Of a stretch of 64,000 nt of DNA, positions 34,817 to 47,900 are shown in pieces. The stretch is from Tipula vernalis (lineage: Eukaryota; Arthropoda; Insecta; Diptera; Tipulidae), in the NCBI GenBank assembly GCA_958295665.1, contig OY282560.1:27827992-27891991 (forward strand), written 5' to 3'. The number at the start of each line of letters is the position of its first letter. Position 1 is the stretch's first letter. The notes under the pieces were generated by a model that ran no database searches, was not told the DNA's origin, and worked only from the letters and a program-made list of their open reading frames with translations. The translations under genes and the position numbers were made by a program.

Positions 34817-35700
34817 TTATTTCCCACCTACCCGCTCGGATGTTTCCCTTTTCAGGTTGCAGAATCTACAACGGTTTGCAGGGGACTTTCCCATATTCTC
34901 CAGATGTCCATTAAAAGGGCTATGTACTGTTAAGTACAAGATGAGGGATTTTAGAGACTGTCTATCCATCTTGATTGCCTGATCTAAACATCTAATATCA
35001 TAGCTTAATAGTTTTTTGGTGTGTCTCATCCCAATGGAGGACTCCCAGAATATTTTCGTATGTTTTTGTTCCCAATTCCTTATGCCATTTGCCAGATGGC
35101 TCTTGGAGTAACCAATACTAGGCTCGGGGCCAAGGAAAGCGCTCTCCGCTGCCTCTTTTGCACAGCGATCTGCCGTCTCATTTCCCTGTATATCGGAATG
35201 GCCGGGGACCACAAAAGGGTTACTTTATTCTCCCTGCTGAGTTCTAGAAGATTGCGATAGCAGCTCCAGATTATTTTGGAATAAAAGACAGATTCTCCTA
35301 AGGCATGCAATGCCGCCTGGCTGTCCGATGTTACGTAAATCTCGGTTTTTCTATATTTTTTGTGAGACATCGAAGCGCACATACCTCGATCGCAAATATC
35401 TCTGCTTGGAAAGCTGTGGGGAATACAGAGTTCGAGACCCGGCCCGATTATACCCGCACCCGTACTCACCCCTGATTTTGAACCGTCAGTGTACCATATG
35501 AAGGCATGACGGGGTAACGAGGAGATGATACTCCCCGCTTGTTCCCTTTCGGGTATCTCAATCGTAAAATTCCTCCGGCAGTCAATAGTTTTAACCATCA
35601 CGTCTGATAGTTGGATTATTTCCTCGTCCAGATTCAATTTCTCCAGGATGCTATTATGTGATGTGTATTCCTGATCTAATAGTTTTAATTTGAGGTGCAC
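34817..35700 (-). pseudogene. LOA-type RNase H and C-terminal cysteine motif
   Basis: FIWYTDGSKSGVSTGAGI (first Asp), YVTSDSQAALHAL (second Asp) and VPGHSDIQGNETADRCAKE (His and last Asp) are all recognisable; CRFCNLKRET starts the C-terminal zinc motif. One frameshift near 35200 splits the domain. RNase H of this LINE group removes template RNA after first-strand synthesis. Confidence 0.9.
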
Positions 35701-35976
35701 CTTTTAAAGTGCAAGTGTACTCGTAGTTGTGAGAGCCCCAATAGCTTCTCAAGAGCAGCTGTAGGGCAGGTTTTCATTGCTCCCGTTACACTCAAACAAA
35801 CTAGCCTTTGGATCCTATACAATATTAAGCAGGCACCACTTTGCTCTGTCTAAGGCCACCACATAAACGCCGCATAAGAGATTATTGGTCTTACGATAGT
35901 TGAGTATAACCAAAGTGCCATTTGGGGATTCAGACCCCACGTTTGGCCAATCATTCTTTGGCAAGTGAAATGCGCC

Positions 35977-37200
35977 CTATTTGCCATGTTTGACATATTT
36001 TAAAACTGGGTTCCATGTCAGTTTCTGATCAAGTATCACTCCCAGGTACTTAATCTCCGTCGCCATTTGGAGAATTGCCCCATTTTGAGATAGAGGTGAG
36101 AGAATTGTTTTCCTCCGATTTGTAAAGAAAGTACAAATAATTTTGTTGGGGTTTACTCTAAGGCCCGTCTCAATACACCAGTCGCTTACCAACTCAAAAG
36201 CATATTGCATACGTTCCGCTATTGTACTCTCGAATTTCCCCCTGACCATTAAGACTAGATCGTCCGCGTAGGTGATATTCGAGAAGTGAGAGTTTTTTAA
36301 TCTTATAAGTAGTCCATCCATCACGAGTAGCCACAAAAGGGGTGAGAGAACTCCCCCCTGGGGACAACCCCTGGTAGCCGCAATCGTGATGGTTTTATCA
36401 CCAAAGGAGGCCGTTATGCTACTGTTTCTAAGCATATTTATTATCCACCCTATGGTGGAGGAGTCTATTCACCTTGCATGTGCTTGTTCTTGAATCATTT
36501 CGAACTTGGTATTGTCAAAAGCCCCTTGAATATCGATGAAGGAGCATAACAAAACCTCTTTATTCGGAAATGTATCTTCGATATTTGTTGTCAGCTCGTG
36601 GAGCGCTGTTTCTGTCGATCTCCCAGTCTGATATGCATGTTGGCTGGGGTCTAGAGAATGCCTTAGGAGGGCATTGGATCTAATATATAGGCCCAGTATC
36701 TTCTCCATGGTTTTCAGAATAAATGATGTGAGGCTAATGGGTCTATAAGACCCGGCGTCCTAATCAAATAAGGCAACAGTATTTGTAGGCCTTGCTGTAA
36801 AAATGAACTATATATAAAATCCCCTCCCGGCGATTTAAAGGGACCAAAGGAATTGACGGCCTATTTTATTTTTTCGGGAGTGAAAATATCTCTTGAGAAC
36901 CTGTAAGCTTCCCTTGGAATCAGGTAGGGATACACGCTGTCTACATCGAGGTCTTCCTGACCTCCAAGGACAGTACACTCTGGGAAGTGGCCTTTCACCA
37001 GGCATTCGAGAGTTTCTTCCCTCGATGTAGTTGTCTCTCCATTCGGTTTCCTTACAGATCCCAACGGATTTCTGTGGTCCAAGGAGATTGCCTTCTGAAG
37101 TCGACAAGCCGCAGGCAGCCCAACTATTTTTTTCACAGAAGTCTCTCCAGCTTGACCTCTTGCTTTTCCTAAGAGCGATGTCATACTGGGTAAGAGACAT
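35977..37200 (-). pseudogene. LOA-type reverse transcriptase
   Basis: The linker frames at 37200-36835 (including FTPEKIK and KSPGGD) lead into MEKILGLYIRSNALLRHSLD, HAYQTGRSTETALHEL and FIDIQGAFDNTKFEM, which holds the first catalytic Asp. After a break, GCPQGGVLSPLLW and ITYADDLVLMVRG carry the remaining two, then WCIETGLRVNPNK and KYLGVILDQKLTW. The catalytic residues are retained but three or more frame breaks exist. Confidence 0.9.
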
Positions 37201-37454
37201 TTAATAGGTTGTCCAATCGTTTGTCCTCTTAGTCCTGTTGAAAAGTTTACGAACCTCTCGTCTTTGGTTTCCAGGGTGTGGTTTCACCAAGGAACGTCCC
37301 TTGTCTCCCTAATACGAACCAGGCGTGATCTTGAGTGGTAGGCATCAATAATTGCCTCGATAACATTGCTTGAAACTCTATCGAGATCCTCAATAGAGTT
37401 GATGTTGGTCTGTAGACCAGTTACGTTATCATAAAGTCTTTCATTATAGACTAG

Positions 37455-38125
37455 TCAATTAGTACGTTTTGAAGGGGTTTTAATATCCAACCTGATATAC
37501 ATGTGATCCGAAAAGGATGCTTCCTTTGACGCATGCCAGTCCAGAATTGTACCAGAGGTACCCATGTCAGACAGGATAAGATCTAGCACCTCCTTCCAGA
37601 CTGCACTCACAAAATTCGCATCGTTCCCTTTGTTATTAATGATTACATTTTTTGTCAAACAAAATTCAAAAAGTTGCTCACCCCTGATGTTGGTGTCACT
37701 ACTTTCCCAGACTATGTGGTGTGAATTTGCATCGCAACCGATGATGATTTTTTGATGATGATTCGTGCAATCATTAACGAATCTCTGTACCGGTTCTGGA
37801 GGTGGGTCGTTTTCGTCCACAGTTGAGCGTGCTTCCGCCTCCTTTGGGTTAAGGCGTCACTATCGAGATCGCTGTTAAGTCCCTGGAAATAAATTCATTA
37901 ATAGAGAATATATTAAGTGTCGAGCGACAAAGAATTGCTGTCCTCGGCCTATCGACTTCCGTGTTGTAAATTAGCTTACCTGTTTTACTCGGCAAACCTT
38001 TGATTTTTTCATTGTGGGCCCACGGCTCCTGAATGAGCGCTATGTCCCAGTTCTTTATTAAGAAAAGGCGGCTTAGGTTATAAGTGGCCGCTTTTGATCG
38101 ATGAAGATTTATCTGCAGTTTATCT
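37455..38125 (-). pseudogene. LOA-type endonuclease domain
   Basis: It begins LQINLHRSKAATYNLSRLF and DIALIQEPWAH, with the catalytic Glu, continues to LTAISIVTP and a stop, then ENDPPPEPVQRFVNDC, IIIGCDANSHHIVWESSDTN and FSDHMYI. The GDxN (GCDAN) Asp and the SDH His are all present. A stop plus a frame change near 37830-37855 separates the halves. Confidence 0.87.
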
Positions 38126-38289
38126 TAGTTTAAAACTTGCTTGTGATGTTCTTTTGAAGCAAAGATCGCTTACCAGTTAAAATTTTTAAGTGTATGGATG
38201 TGGAACCATTTTTGACGACTTCTCCAGCACTTTGTTTGTAACCGAGGAAAGTTAGTTTATCCAACTTAATAGCTAAAAACTTGATAAGT

Positions 38290-38665
38290 TTTTGTTAATG
38301 AGCGAATTGAAATCCTCTTAAGATAAGGTCTAGTTTTGGTTTTCTTGTACACCATTTTGAATAATCACCGTGAAACTGTTCTATCTGAATTCGAGGTAGC
38401 CAAACGTCACCGTGTAAAACTACTATTCGATCGAGGAATCCTTCAGCTTGAGTTTGATTACCAGTATTGATCGATGGAGCACGAGGATTTACACTTGGTG
38501 AGCGGTTATTTAATATTCTTTTCAAATTAGCTTTCATCTCAAAATACTTGTCTGCAAACTCGTTTGATTCAGAATTCAGCTCTTGTATTAATTTGTCGAC
38601 CCATTTCTTGATAACTTTTACCGTTTCCTTGAGTGAACCATGTTTTTGTATATTAGACTGTCACT
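38290..38665 (-). pseudogene. BEL/Pao gag fragment
   Basis: A single open frame reads HGSLKETVKVIKKWVDKLIQ from about 38645, then EMKANLKRILNNRSPS and LPRIQIEQFHGDYSKW. The LPxIxLxxFxGDxxxW signature marks the start of the conserved gag domain (DUF1759-type) of BEL/Pao elements, preceded by the usual coiled-coil N-terminal region. The fragment ends at 38290, about 160 bp from the LOA-like LINE. Which BEL/Pao copy it came from is unknown. Confidence 0.82.
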
Positions 38666-38825
38666 TGGTTTATCGACACTTTACTACTATTAATTCACAA
38701 AATGTCAATGGGCTTATAACTAACTACACATCGTTAATTTGTGAAGCTACATTGACAACGGTTCAAGATAGTGTGTTGTCAGTTTGTTTGTAGACTGGGT
38801 TACCTCAGGAAACCTGTCCGTAGCC

Positions 38826-39106
38826 CTATATACTTATTATTATTATTATTATTGGAGGGCCATGTGGGCGATCAGCCACCTCGCACTGCGACCTAAAAGA
38901 TGTATTGTGCTGGACCCTGCTTAATTATCCGTCCAGTCAATATTCAGATTCTTAATGAACCTGATAATACTGCCAGCCGGTACGTGATACATACTATCTG
39001 GGCTTATTGCTCTCCCTCCTAGATGTTTACTACAGCATGTACATAGTTCCGCTAGAAAGACGGTAGCATTGGAGCACAAGTACTTCGAGAGGGCTGTCCC
39101 ACTCCC
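38826..39106 (-). mobile_element. Short LINE 3' fragment with (TAA)n tail
   Basis: A (TTA)n run at 38832-38855 is a (TAA)n tail on the minus strand, followed to the right by about 250 bp of G+C-richer sequence up to a second (TTA)n run at 39107-39121. On the minus strand it encodes short LINE C-terminus-like text (SIIRFIKNLNIDW) before stops. It looks like a severely 5'-truncated I/LOA-type LINE inserted into the tail of the next element. Confidence 0.65.
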
Positions 39107-39137
39107 ATATTATTATTATTAAGCTTCTGTTAGTCAT

Positions 39138-39695
39138 CTAATGAATTTCCTTCAATCCGTCTTTAAATCTTCTAAATATGCATTCTTGATAAATGTGAAC
39201 AATATTTTGTATAGGATGTCCACAATCACAGGCAGCTGACATTTTTTGATTGTAACGGTTTAATTCAGAATTTGTCACCCAGTGATTAGTTCTAAATCTA
39301 TTGACTAAGGTCCAACGATAACATAAATTTGTAAATCCAGGGACAACTAATGTTGGATATTCAATTAGATGCTTGTTGACAAACTCTGATTCATTGAAAA
39401 GTGCCTTCCAATTGTTATTGATGTCATAGTTGGTTAAGTCTCCCAACTCAGCAAGTTTTGTCCAAAAAGGTTTTCTAGAATTCAAACGGTTTTCTATTCT
39501 TTCTCCTATTCTCCATGCTAACTGCCTTCTAAGGTGAGCTGGTTCAATATTGGACAATATCGGCAGCCATGGTAATGGTGTTGTTTTAATTGTACCCGAA
39601 ATAATTCGCATGCAACTAATGAGTTTTGTATCTACATGATTTGTATGGGCACTATGTTCCCAGACAGGTGAACAATATTCAGCCGTTGAATACAC
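39138..39695 (-). pseudogene. LINE ORF2 C-terminal domain
   Basis: The open frame begins YSTAEYCSPVWEHSAHTNHV, the usual Y-TAEYCSPVW block after the RT thumb, and has the C-terminal CDCGHPIQNIVHIYQEC motif (CxCG...H...EC), a zinc-like motif at the end of many LINE ORF2 proteins. It ends 17 bp before the (TAA)n tail, so the 3' untranslated region is very short. Confidence 0.85.
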
Positions 39696-39814
39696 CAGTG
39701 AAATTGCTGATATACGTAACGTTTTAGCATTCGCACCACCATCGAGTTCCAGATAGTTTTTGGATAATGTTCACTCTTGATTTAATCTTTTGTCCAAGTT
39801 TTAAACAATGAATT

Positions 39815-40811
39815 CTAAAAGTTAAAGCTCGATCCAAAGTAACCATCCATGTAAACATTTAATCGAGTATTCGAATGTTGATTTGATAAATGAAAAAATG
39901 CAACTTCGGTTTTGCTGGGATTCGCCTTCAGTCGGCCAATTCTTGTAATCACATTTAGTAAATCCAAATCCAATGTCAAAGTACGCTCTGCATCAACCAC
40001 CGCTCTGTCATTGTATGGAAATTGGTAAGCTCGAATTCTACTTTTCTGATTTCCCAAATGTACAACAAATTTTCGATTCGATAACAAAGCAGAGATCATG
40101 TTTAAAGTTCTTGAACATTTTAAAATTTTACTTAATTTCAACATCAATCCTTTCTTCCAAATCGTATCATATGCTGCACTTAGATCCACGAAAGCAACAG
40201 CTGTTTGTAATTTGTCTTGGAATCCTGCTTCAATATGTGTTACCAAAGACAAAACTTTATCACAACAATTTCTTCCTGGACGATAACCGGCTTGATAATT
40301 TGGAATATTTTCATCAAGTGTTGGAAAAATTCTGTTATAAATGATTTTTTCGAAAATTTTATAACCAATGCACGCAACAAAGATATCGGTCTATAATTTT
40401 CAGGTAGATGTTTGTCCTTTCCAGGATTTAAAATGTCACGAACTTTTGATAAATTCCAAATCGAAGGAATTTTGCCACGATTATAACAATCAGAATAAAA
40501 TTCGCCAACCAATTACGGGCGTTTTTTGATAAATTAATAAAAAATTCGGGAAACACCTCATCCACTCCACTAGCTTTTCTTGGTTTTAGATATGTTAGTA
40601 CACTATTAATTTCATCAAAAGATACGGACGAAGCCAATGGAGAATCCGTAATTAATTTCTTTGATCTTCTCCATTTATTTTTAACGTTCCGAATTTTATT
40701 TTTGGGTATACGACATTTTAAATTTTTGACTAATCTTAACGCAACATCCTTCGGATGTACTGTTGTAATGTTAACACCATTCTTATTACTAGAATCACAA
40801 CTTTTATCCAT
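39815..40811 (-). pseudogene. LINE reverse transcriptase, catalytic core deleted
   Basis: LTYLKPRKASGVDEVFPEFF, SIWNLSKVRDILNPGKDKHL, YRPISLLRALVIKFSKK and AFVDLSAAYDTIWKKGLMLK give the RT palm up to the first Asp. The segment that should carry PQGSVL and YADD is lost, joining RIRAYQFPYN to the post-YADD block. Multiple frameshifts also occur between 40430 and 40240. Confidence 0.87.
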
Positions 40812-40997
40812 TTCGCATGTTTATTTCTCTGGTTAGGGAATACCTTAGTAGCTTGATGAATGGGGAATTTAATCGAATATTTCTTGAACTATCACAACTT
40901 GAGTCCAAATCTCTGAGATTGGCCGTTAATGGCCTTTAATCAATTTCATGCAAAATCGCAATTTGAACTCAAAAATTCGCAGCACATTTATTTCTCT

Positions 40998-41237
40998 TAT
41001 CTTATTAACGGCCATTCTCAGAGATTTGGACTCAAGTTGTGATAGTTCAAGAAATAGTCGATTAAATTCCCTATCCATAAAGCTATTAAGGTATCCCCTA
41101 GCCAGAGAAATAAATGTGCTGCGATTTTTTAAGTTCAAATTGCGATTTTGCATGAAATTGATAAAAGGCCATTAACGGCCATTCTCAGAGATTTGGACTC
41201 AAGTTGTGATAGTTCAAGAAATAGTCGATTAAATTAT
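40998..41237 (-). repeat. Satellite inverted block 1
   Basis: Monomers switch to the reverse orientation at about 40998 (junction TCTCTTATCTTATTAACGGC) and back at about 41237 (junction ATTAAATTATGGATGGATAG). Both junction sequences recur in block 2. Confidence 0.85.
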
Positions 41238-41584
41238 GGATGGATAGGGAATTTAATCGACTATTATATGTGTGATATGTGTGGAATTTAATCAGCTATT
41301 TCGTGAACTATAACAACTTGAGTCCAAATCTCTGAGAATGGCCATTAGTAGCCTTTCATCAATTTCATGCAAAATCGCAATTTGAACTCAAAAATTCGCA
41401 GTATATTTATTTCTCTGGTTAGGGGATACCTTTATAGCTTGATGGATAGGGAATATAATCGACTATTTCTTGAACTATCACAACTTGAGTCCAAATCTCT
41501 GAGATTGGCCGTTAATGGCCTTTAATCAATTTCATGCAAAATCGCAATTTGAACTCAAAAATTCGCAGCACATTTATTTCTCTT

Positions 41585-41990
41585 ATCTTATTAACGGCCA
41601 TTCTCAGAGATTTGGACTCAAGTTGTGATAGTTCAAGAAATAGTCGATTAAATTCCCTATCCATAAAGCTATTTAGGTATCCCCTAGCCAGAGAAATAAA
41701 TGTGCTGCGAATTTTTAAGTTCAAATTGCGATTTTGCATAAAATTGATGAAAGGCCATTAACGGCCATTCTCAGAGATTTGGACTCAAGTTGTGATAGTT
41801 CAAGAAATAGTCGATTAAATTCCTTATCCATAAAGCTATTAAGGTATCCCCTAGCCAGAGAAATAAATGTGCTGCGAATTTTTAAGTTCAAATTGCGATT
41901 TTGCATGAAATTGATAAAAGGCCATTAACGGCCATTCTCAGAGATTTGGACTCAAGTTGTGATAGTTCAAGAAATAGTCGATTAAATTAT
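41585..41990 (-). repeat. Satellite inverted block 2, one monomer longer
   Basis: It has the same left and right junction sequences as block 1, at 41585 and 41990, but is about 166 bp longer. This implies a segmental duplication of the block followed by gain or loss of one monomer. Confidence 0.85.
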
Positions 41991-44900
41991 GGATGGATAG
42001 GGAATTTAATCGACTATTATATGTGTGATATGTGTGGAATTTAATCAGCTATTTCGTGAACTATCACAACTTGAGTCCAAATCTCTGAGAATGGCCATTA
42101 GTAGCCTTTCATCAATTTCATGCAAAATCGCAATTTGAACTCAAAAATTCGCAGCACATTTGTTTCTCTGGCTAAGGGATACCTTTGTAGCTTGATGGAT
42201 AGGAAATCTAATCGACTATTTCTTGAACTATCACAACTTGAGTCCAAATCTCTGGGAATGGCCGTTAATGGCCATTTATCAATTTTATGCAAAATCGGAT
42301 TTTGAACTCAAAAATTCACAGCACATTTATTTCTCTGACTAGATGATACCTTAATAGCTTGATGGATAGGGAATTTAATTGACTATTTCTTGAACTATCA
42401 AAACTTGAGTCCAAATCTCTGGGAATGGCCGTTAATGGCCTTTTATCAATTTTCTGCAAAATCGGAATTTGAACTCAAAAATTCGCAGCACATTTATTTC
42501 TCTGGCTAGGGGATACCTTTATAGCTTGATGGATAGGGAATTTAATCGACTATTTCTTGAACTATCACAACTTGAGTCCAAATCTCTGAGAATGGCCGAT
42601 AATGGCCTTTCATCAATTTCATGCAAAATCGCAATTTGAACTCAAAAATTCGCAGCACATTTATTTCTCTGGCTAGGGGATACCTTTATAGCTTGATGGA
42701 TAGGGAATTTAATCAGCAATTTCGTGAGTTATCACAACTTGAGTCCAAATCTCTGAGAATGGCCGTTAATGGCCATTTATCAATTTTATGCAAAATCGGA
42801 ATTTGAACTCAAAATATCGCAGCACATTTATTTCTCTGACTAGATTATATCTTTATAGCTTGATGGATAGGGAATATAATCGACTATTTTTTGAACTATC
42901 ACAACTTGAGTCCAAATTTCTGAGAATGGCCGATAATGGCCTTTCATCAATTTCATGCAAAATCGCAATTTGAACTCAAAAATTCGCAGCACATTTATTT
43001 CTCTGGCTAGGGGATACCTTTATAGCTTGATGGATAGGGAATTTAATCAGCAATTTCGTGAGTTATCAAAACTTGAGTCCAAATCTCTGAGAATGGCCGT
43101 TAATGGCCATTTATCAATTTTATGCTAAATCGGAATTTGAACTCAAAAATTCGCAGCACATTTATTTCTCTGACTAGATGATACCTTAATAGCTTGATGG
43201 ATAGGGAATATAATCGACTATTTCTTGAACTATCACAACTTGAGTCCAAATCTCTGAGAATGGCCGTTAATGGCCTTTTATCAATTTTATGAAAAATCGG
43301 AATTTTAACTCAAAAATTCGCAGGACATTTATTTCTCTGGCTAGGGGATACCTTTGTAGCTTGATGGATAGGGGAATTTAATCGACTATTTCGTGAACTA
43401 TCACAACTTGAGTCCAAATCTCTGGGAATGGCCGTTAATGGCCTTTCATCAATTTCATGCAAAATCGCAATTTGAACTCAAAAATTCGCAGCACATTTAT
43501 TTCTCTGGCTAGGGGATACCTTTATAGCTTGATGGATAGTGAATTTAATCGACTATTTCGTGAACTATCACAACTTGAGTCCAAATCTCTGAGAATGACC
43601 GTTAATGGCCTTTCATCAATTTTATGCAAAATCGCAATTTGAACTCAAAAATTCGCAGCACATTTATTTCTCTGGTTACGGGATACCTTTATAGCTTGAT
43701 GGATAGGAAATCTAATCGACTATTTCTTGAACTATCACAACTTGAGTCCAAATCTCTGGGAATGGCCGTTAATGGCCATTTATCAATTTTATGCAAAATC
43801 GGAATTTGAACTCAAAAATTCACAGCACATTTATTTCTCTGACTAGATGATACCTTAATAGCTTGATGGATAGGGAATTTAATTGACTATTTCTTGAACT
43901 ATCACAACTTGAGTCCAAATCTCTGGGAATGGCCGTTAATGGCCTTTTATCAATTTTCTGCAAAATCGGAATTTGAACTCAAAAATTCGCAGCACATTTA
44001 TTTCTCTGGCTAGGGGATACCTTTATAGCTTGATGGATAGGGAATTTAATCGACTATTTCTTGAACTATCACAACTTGAGTCCAAATCTCTGAGAATGGC
44101 CGATAATGGCCTTTCATCAATTTCATGCAAAATCGCAATTTGAACTCAAAAATTCGCAGCACATTTATTTCTCTGGCTAGGGGATACCTTTATAGCTTGA
44201 TGGATAGGGAATTTAATCAGCAATTTCGTGAGTTATCACAACTTGAGTCCAAATCTCTGAGAATGGCCGTTAATGGCCATTTATCAATTTTATGCAAAAT
44301 CGGAATTTGAACTCAAAAATTCGCAGCACATTTATTTCTCTGACTAGATTATACCTTTATAGCTTGATGGATAGGGAATATAATCGACTATTTCTTGAAC
44401 TATCACAACTTGAGTCCAAATTTCTGAGAATGGCCGATAATGGCCTTTCATCAATTTCATGCAAAATCGCAATTTGAACTCAAAAATTCGCAGCACATTT
44501 ATTTCTCTGGCTAGGGGATACCTTTATAGCTTGATGGATAGGGAATTTAATCAGCAATTTCGTGAGTTATCAAAACTTGAGTCCAAATCTCTGAGAATGG
44601 CCGTTAATGGCCATTTATCAATTTTATGCTAAATCGGAATTTGAACTCAAAAATTCGCAGCACATTTATTTCTCTGACTAGATGATACCTTAATAGCTTG
44701 ATGGATAGGGAATATAATCGACTATTTCTTGAACTATCACAACTTGAGTCCAAATCTCTGAGAATGGCCGTTAATGGCCTTTTATCAATTTTAAGAAAAA
44801 TCGGAATTTTAACTCAAAAATTCGCAGCACATTTATTTCTCTGGCTAGGGGATACCTTTGTAGCTTGATGGATAGGGGAATTTAATCGACTATTTCTTGA

Positions 44901-47900
44901 ACTATCACAACTTGAGTCCAAATCTCTGGGAATGGCCGTTAATGGCCATTTATCAATTTTATGAAAAATCGGAATTTTAACTCAAAAATTCGCAGCACAT
45001 TTATTTCTCTGGTTACGGGATACCTTTATAGCTTGATGGATAGGAAATCTAATCGACTATTTCTTGAACTATCACAACTTGAGTCCAAATCTCTAAGAAT
45101 GGCCGTTAATGGCCATTTATCAATTTTATGCAAAATCGGAATTTGAACTCAAAAATTCACAGCACATTTATTTCTCTGACTAGATGATACCTTAATAGCT
45201 TGATGGATAGGGAATTTAATTGACTATTTCTTGAACTATCACAACTTGAGTCCAAATCTCTGGGAATGGCCGTTAATGGCCTTTTATCAATTTTCTGCAA
45301 AATCGGAATTTGAACTCAAAAATTCGCAGCACATTTATTTCTCTGGCTAGGGGATACCTTTATAGCTTGATGGATAGGGAATTTAATCGACTATTTCTTG
45401 AACTATCACAACTTGAGTCCAAATCTCTGAGAATGGCCGATAATGGCCTTTCATCAATTTCATGCAAAATCGGAATTTGAACTCAAAAATTCGCAGCACA
45501 TTTATTTCTCTGGCTAGGGGATACCTTTATAGCTTGATGGATAGGGAATTTAATCAGCAATTTCGTGAGTTATCACAACTTGAGTCCAAATCTCTGAGAA
45601 TGGCCGTTAATGGCCATTTATCAATTTTATGCAAAATCGGAATTTGAACTCAAAAATTCGCAGCACATTTATTTCTCTGACTAGATTATACCTTTATAGC
45701 TTGATGGATAGGGAATATAATCGACTATTTCTTGAACTATCACAACTTGAGTCCAAATTTCTGAGAATGGCCGATAATGGCCTTTCATCAATTTCATGCA
45801 AAATCGCAATTTGAACTCAAAAATTCGCAGCACATTTATTTCTCTGGCTAGGGGATACCTTTATAGCTTGATGGATAGGGAATTTAATCAGCAATTTCGT
45901 GAGTTATCAAAACTTGAGTCCAAATCTCTGAGAATGGCCGTTAATGGCCATTTATCAATTTTATGCTAAATCGGAATTTGAACTCAAAAATTCGCAGCAC
46001 ATTTATTTCTCTGACTAGATGATACCTTAATAGCTTGATGGATAGGGAATATAATCGACTATTTCTTGAACTATCACAACTTGAGTCCAAATCTCTGAGA
46101 ATGGCCGTTAATGGCCTTTTATCAATTTTATGAAAAATCGGAATTTTAACTCAAAAATTCGCAGCACATTTATTTCTCTGGCTAGGGGATACCTTTGTAG
46201 CTTGATGGATAGGGGAATTTAATCGACTATTTCTTGAACTATCACAACTTGAGTCCAAATCTCTGAGAATGGTTGTTAATGGCCTTTTATCAATTTCATG
46301 CAAAATCGCAATTTGAACTCAAAAATTCGCAGCACATTTGTTTCTCTGGCTAAGGGATACCTTTGTAGCTTGATGGATAGGAAATCTAATCGACTATTTC
46401 TTGAACTATCACAACTTGAGTCCAAATCTCTGGGAATGGCCGTTAATGGCCATTTATCAATTTTATGCAAAATCGGATTTTGAACTCAAAAATTCACAGC
46501 ACATTTATTTCTCTGACTAGATGATACCTTAATAGCTTGATGGATAGGGAATTTAATTGACTATTTCTTGAACTATCAAAACTTGAGTCCAAATCTCTGG
46601 GAATGGCCGTTAATGGCCTTTTATCAATTTTCTGCAAAATCGGAATTTGAACTCAAAAATTCGCAGCACATTTATTTCTCTGGCTAGGGGATACCTTTAT
46701 AGCTTGATGGATAGGGAATTTAATCGACTATTTCTTGAACTATCACAACTTGAGTCCAAATCTCTGAGAATGGCCGATAATGGCCTTTCATCAATTTCAT
46801 GCAAAATCGCAATTTGAACTCAAAAATTCGCAGCACATTTATTTCTCTGGCTAGGGGATACCTTTATAGCTTGATGGATAGGGAATTTAATCAGCAATTT
46901 CGTGAGTTATCACAACTTGAGTCCAAATCTCTGAGAATGGCCGTTAATGGCCATTTATCAATTTTATGCAAAATCGGAATTTGAACTCAAAATATCGCAG
47001 CACATTTATTTCTCTGACTAGATTATATCTTTATAGCTTGATGGATAGGGAATATAATCGACTATTTTTTGAACTATCACAACTTGAGTCCAAATTTCTG
47101 AGAATGGCCGATAATGGCCTTTCATCAATTTCATGCAAAATCGCAATTTGAACTCAAAAATTCGCAGCACATTTATTTCTCTGGCTAGGGGATACCTTTA
47201 TAGCTTGATGGATAGGGAATTTAATCAGCAATTTCGTGAGTTATCAAAACTTGAGTCCAAATCTCTGAGAATGGCCGTTAATGGCCATTTATCAATTTTA
47301 TGCTAAATCGGAATTTGAACTCAAAAATTCGCAGCACATTTATTTCTCTGACTAGATGATACCTTAATAGCTTGATGGATAGGGAATATAATCGACTATT
47401 TCTTGAACTATCACAACTTGAGTCCAAATCTCTGAGAATGGCCGTTAATGGCCTTTTATCAATTTTATGAAAAATCGGAATTTTAACTCAAAAATTCGCA
47501 GCACATTTATTTCTCTGGCTAGGGGATACCTTTGTAGCTTGATGGATAGGGGAATTTAATCGACTATTTCGTGAACTATCACAACTTGAGTCCAAATCTC
47601 TGGGAATGGCCGTTAATGGCCTTTCATCAATTTCATGCAAAATCGCAATTTGAACTCAAAAATTCGCAGCACATTTATTTCTCTGGCTAGGGGATACCTT
47701 TATAGCTTGATGGATAGTGAATTTAATCGACTATTTCGTGAACTATCACAACTTGAGTCCAAATCTCTGAGAATGACCGTTAATGGCCTTTCATCAATTT
47801 TATGCAAAATCGCAATTTGAACTCAAAAATTCGCAGCACATTTATTTCTCTGGTTACGGGATACCTTTATAGCTTGATGGATAGGAAATCTAATCGACTA

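Larger units (their letters stand above)
34810..38130 (-). mobile_element. LOA/I-group LINE (endonuclease, RT, RNase H), no ORF1
   Basis: On the minus strand the domains run endonuclease (38125-37455), linker (37200-36835), RT (36708-35977) and RNase H (35700-34817), about 3.3 kb in all. The RNase H after the RT, the QINLHRSKAAT start and the RGCPQGGVLSPLLW RT motif place it in the LOA/I/R1 group. ORF2 is nearly complete but has many stops. It is G+C-richer than the surrounding intron. Confidence 0.88.
39107..40815 (-). mobile_element. LINE with (TAA)n tail, RT internally deleted
   Basis: The minus strand holds RT N-terminal sequence (40811-40240), the AFVDLSAAYDTIW block (about 40190) and a C-terminal region (39695-39138), ending in a (TAA)n tail at 39121-39107. 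The YADD segment is missing: the frame passes from NQKSRIRAYQFPYNDRAV directly to TRIGRLKANPSKTEVAFF. The clade is in the Jockey/I superfamily; I cannot be more precise. Its 5' end at about 40815 abuts the satellite array. Confidence 0.85.
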
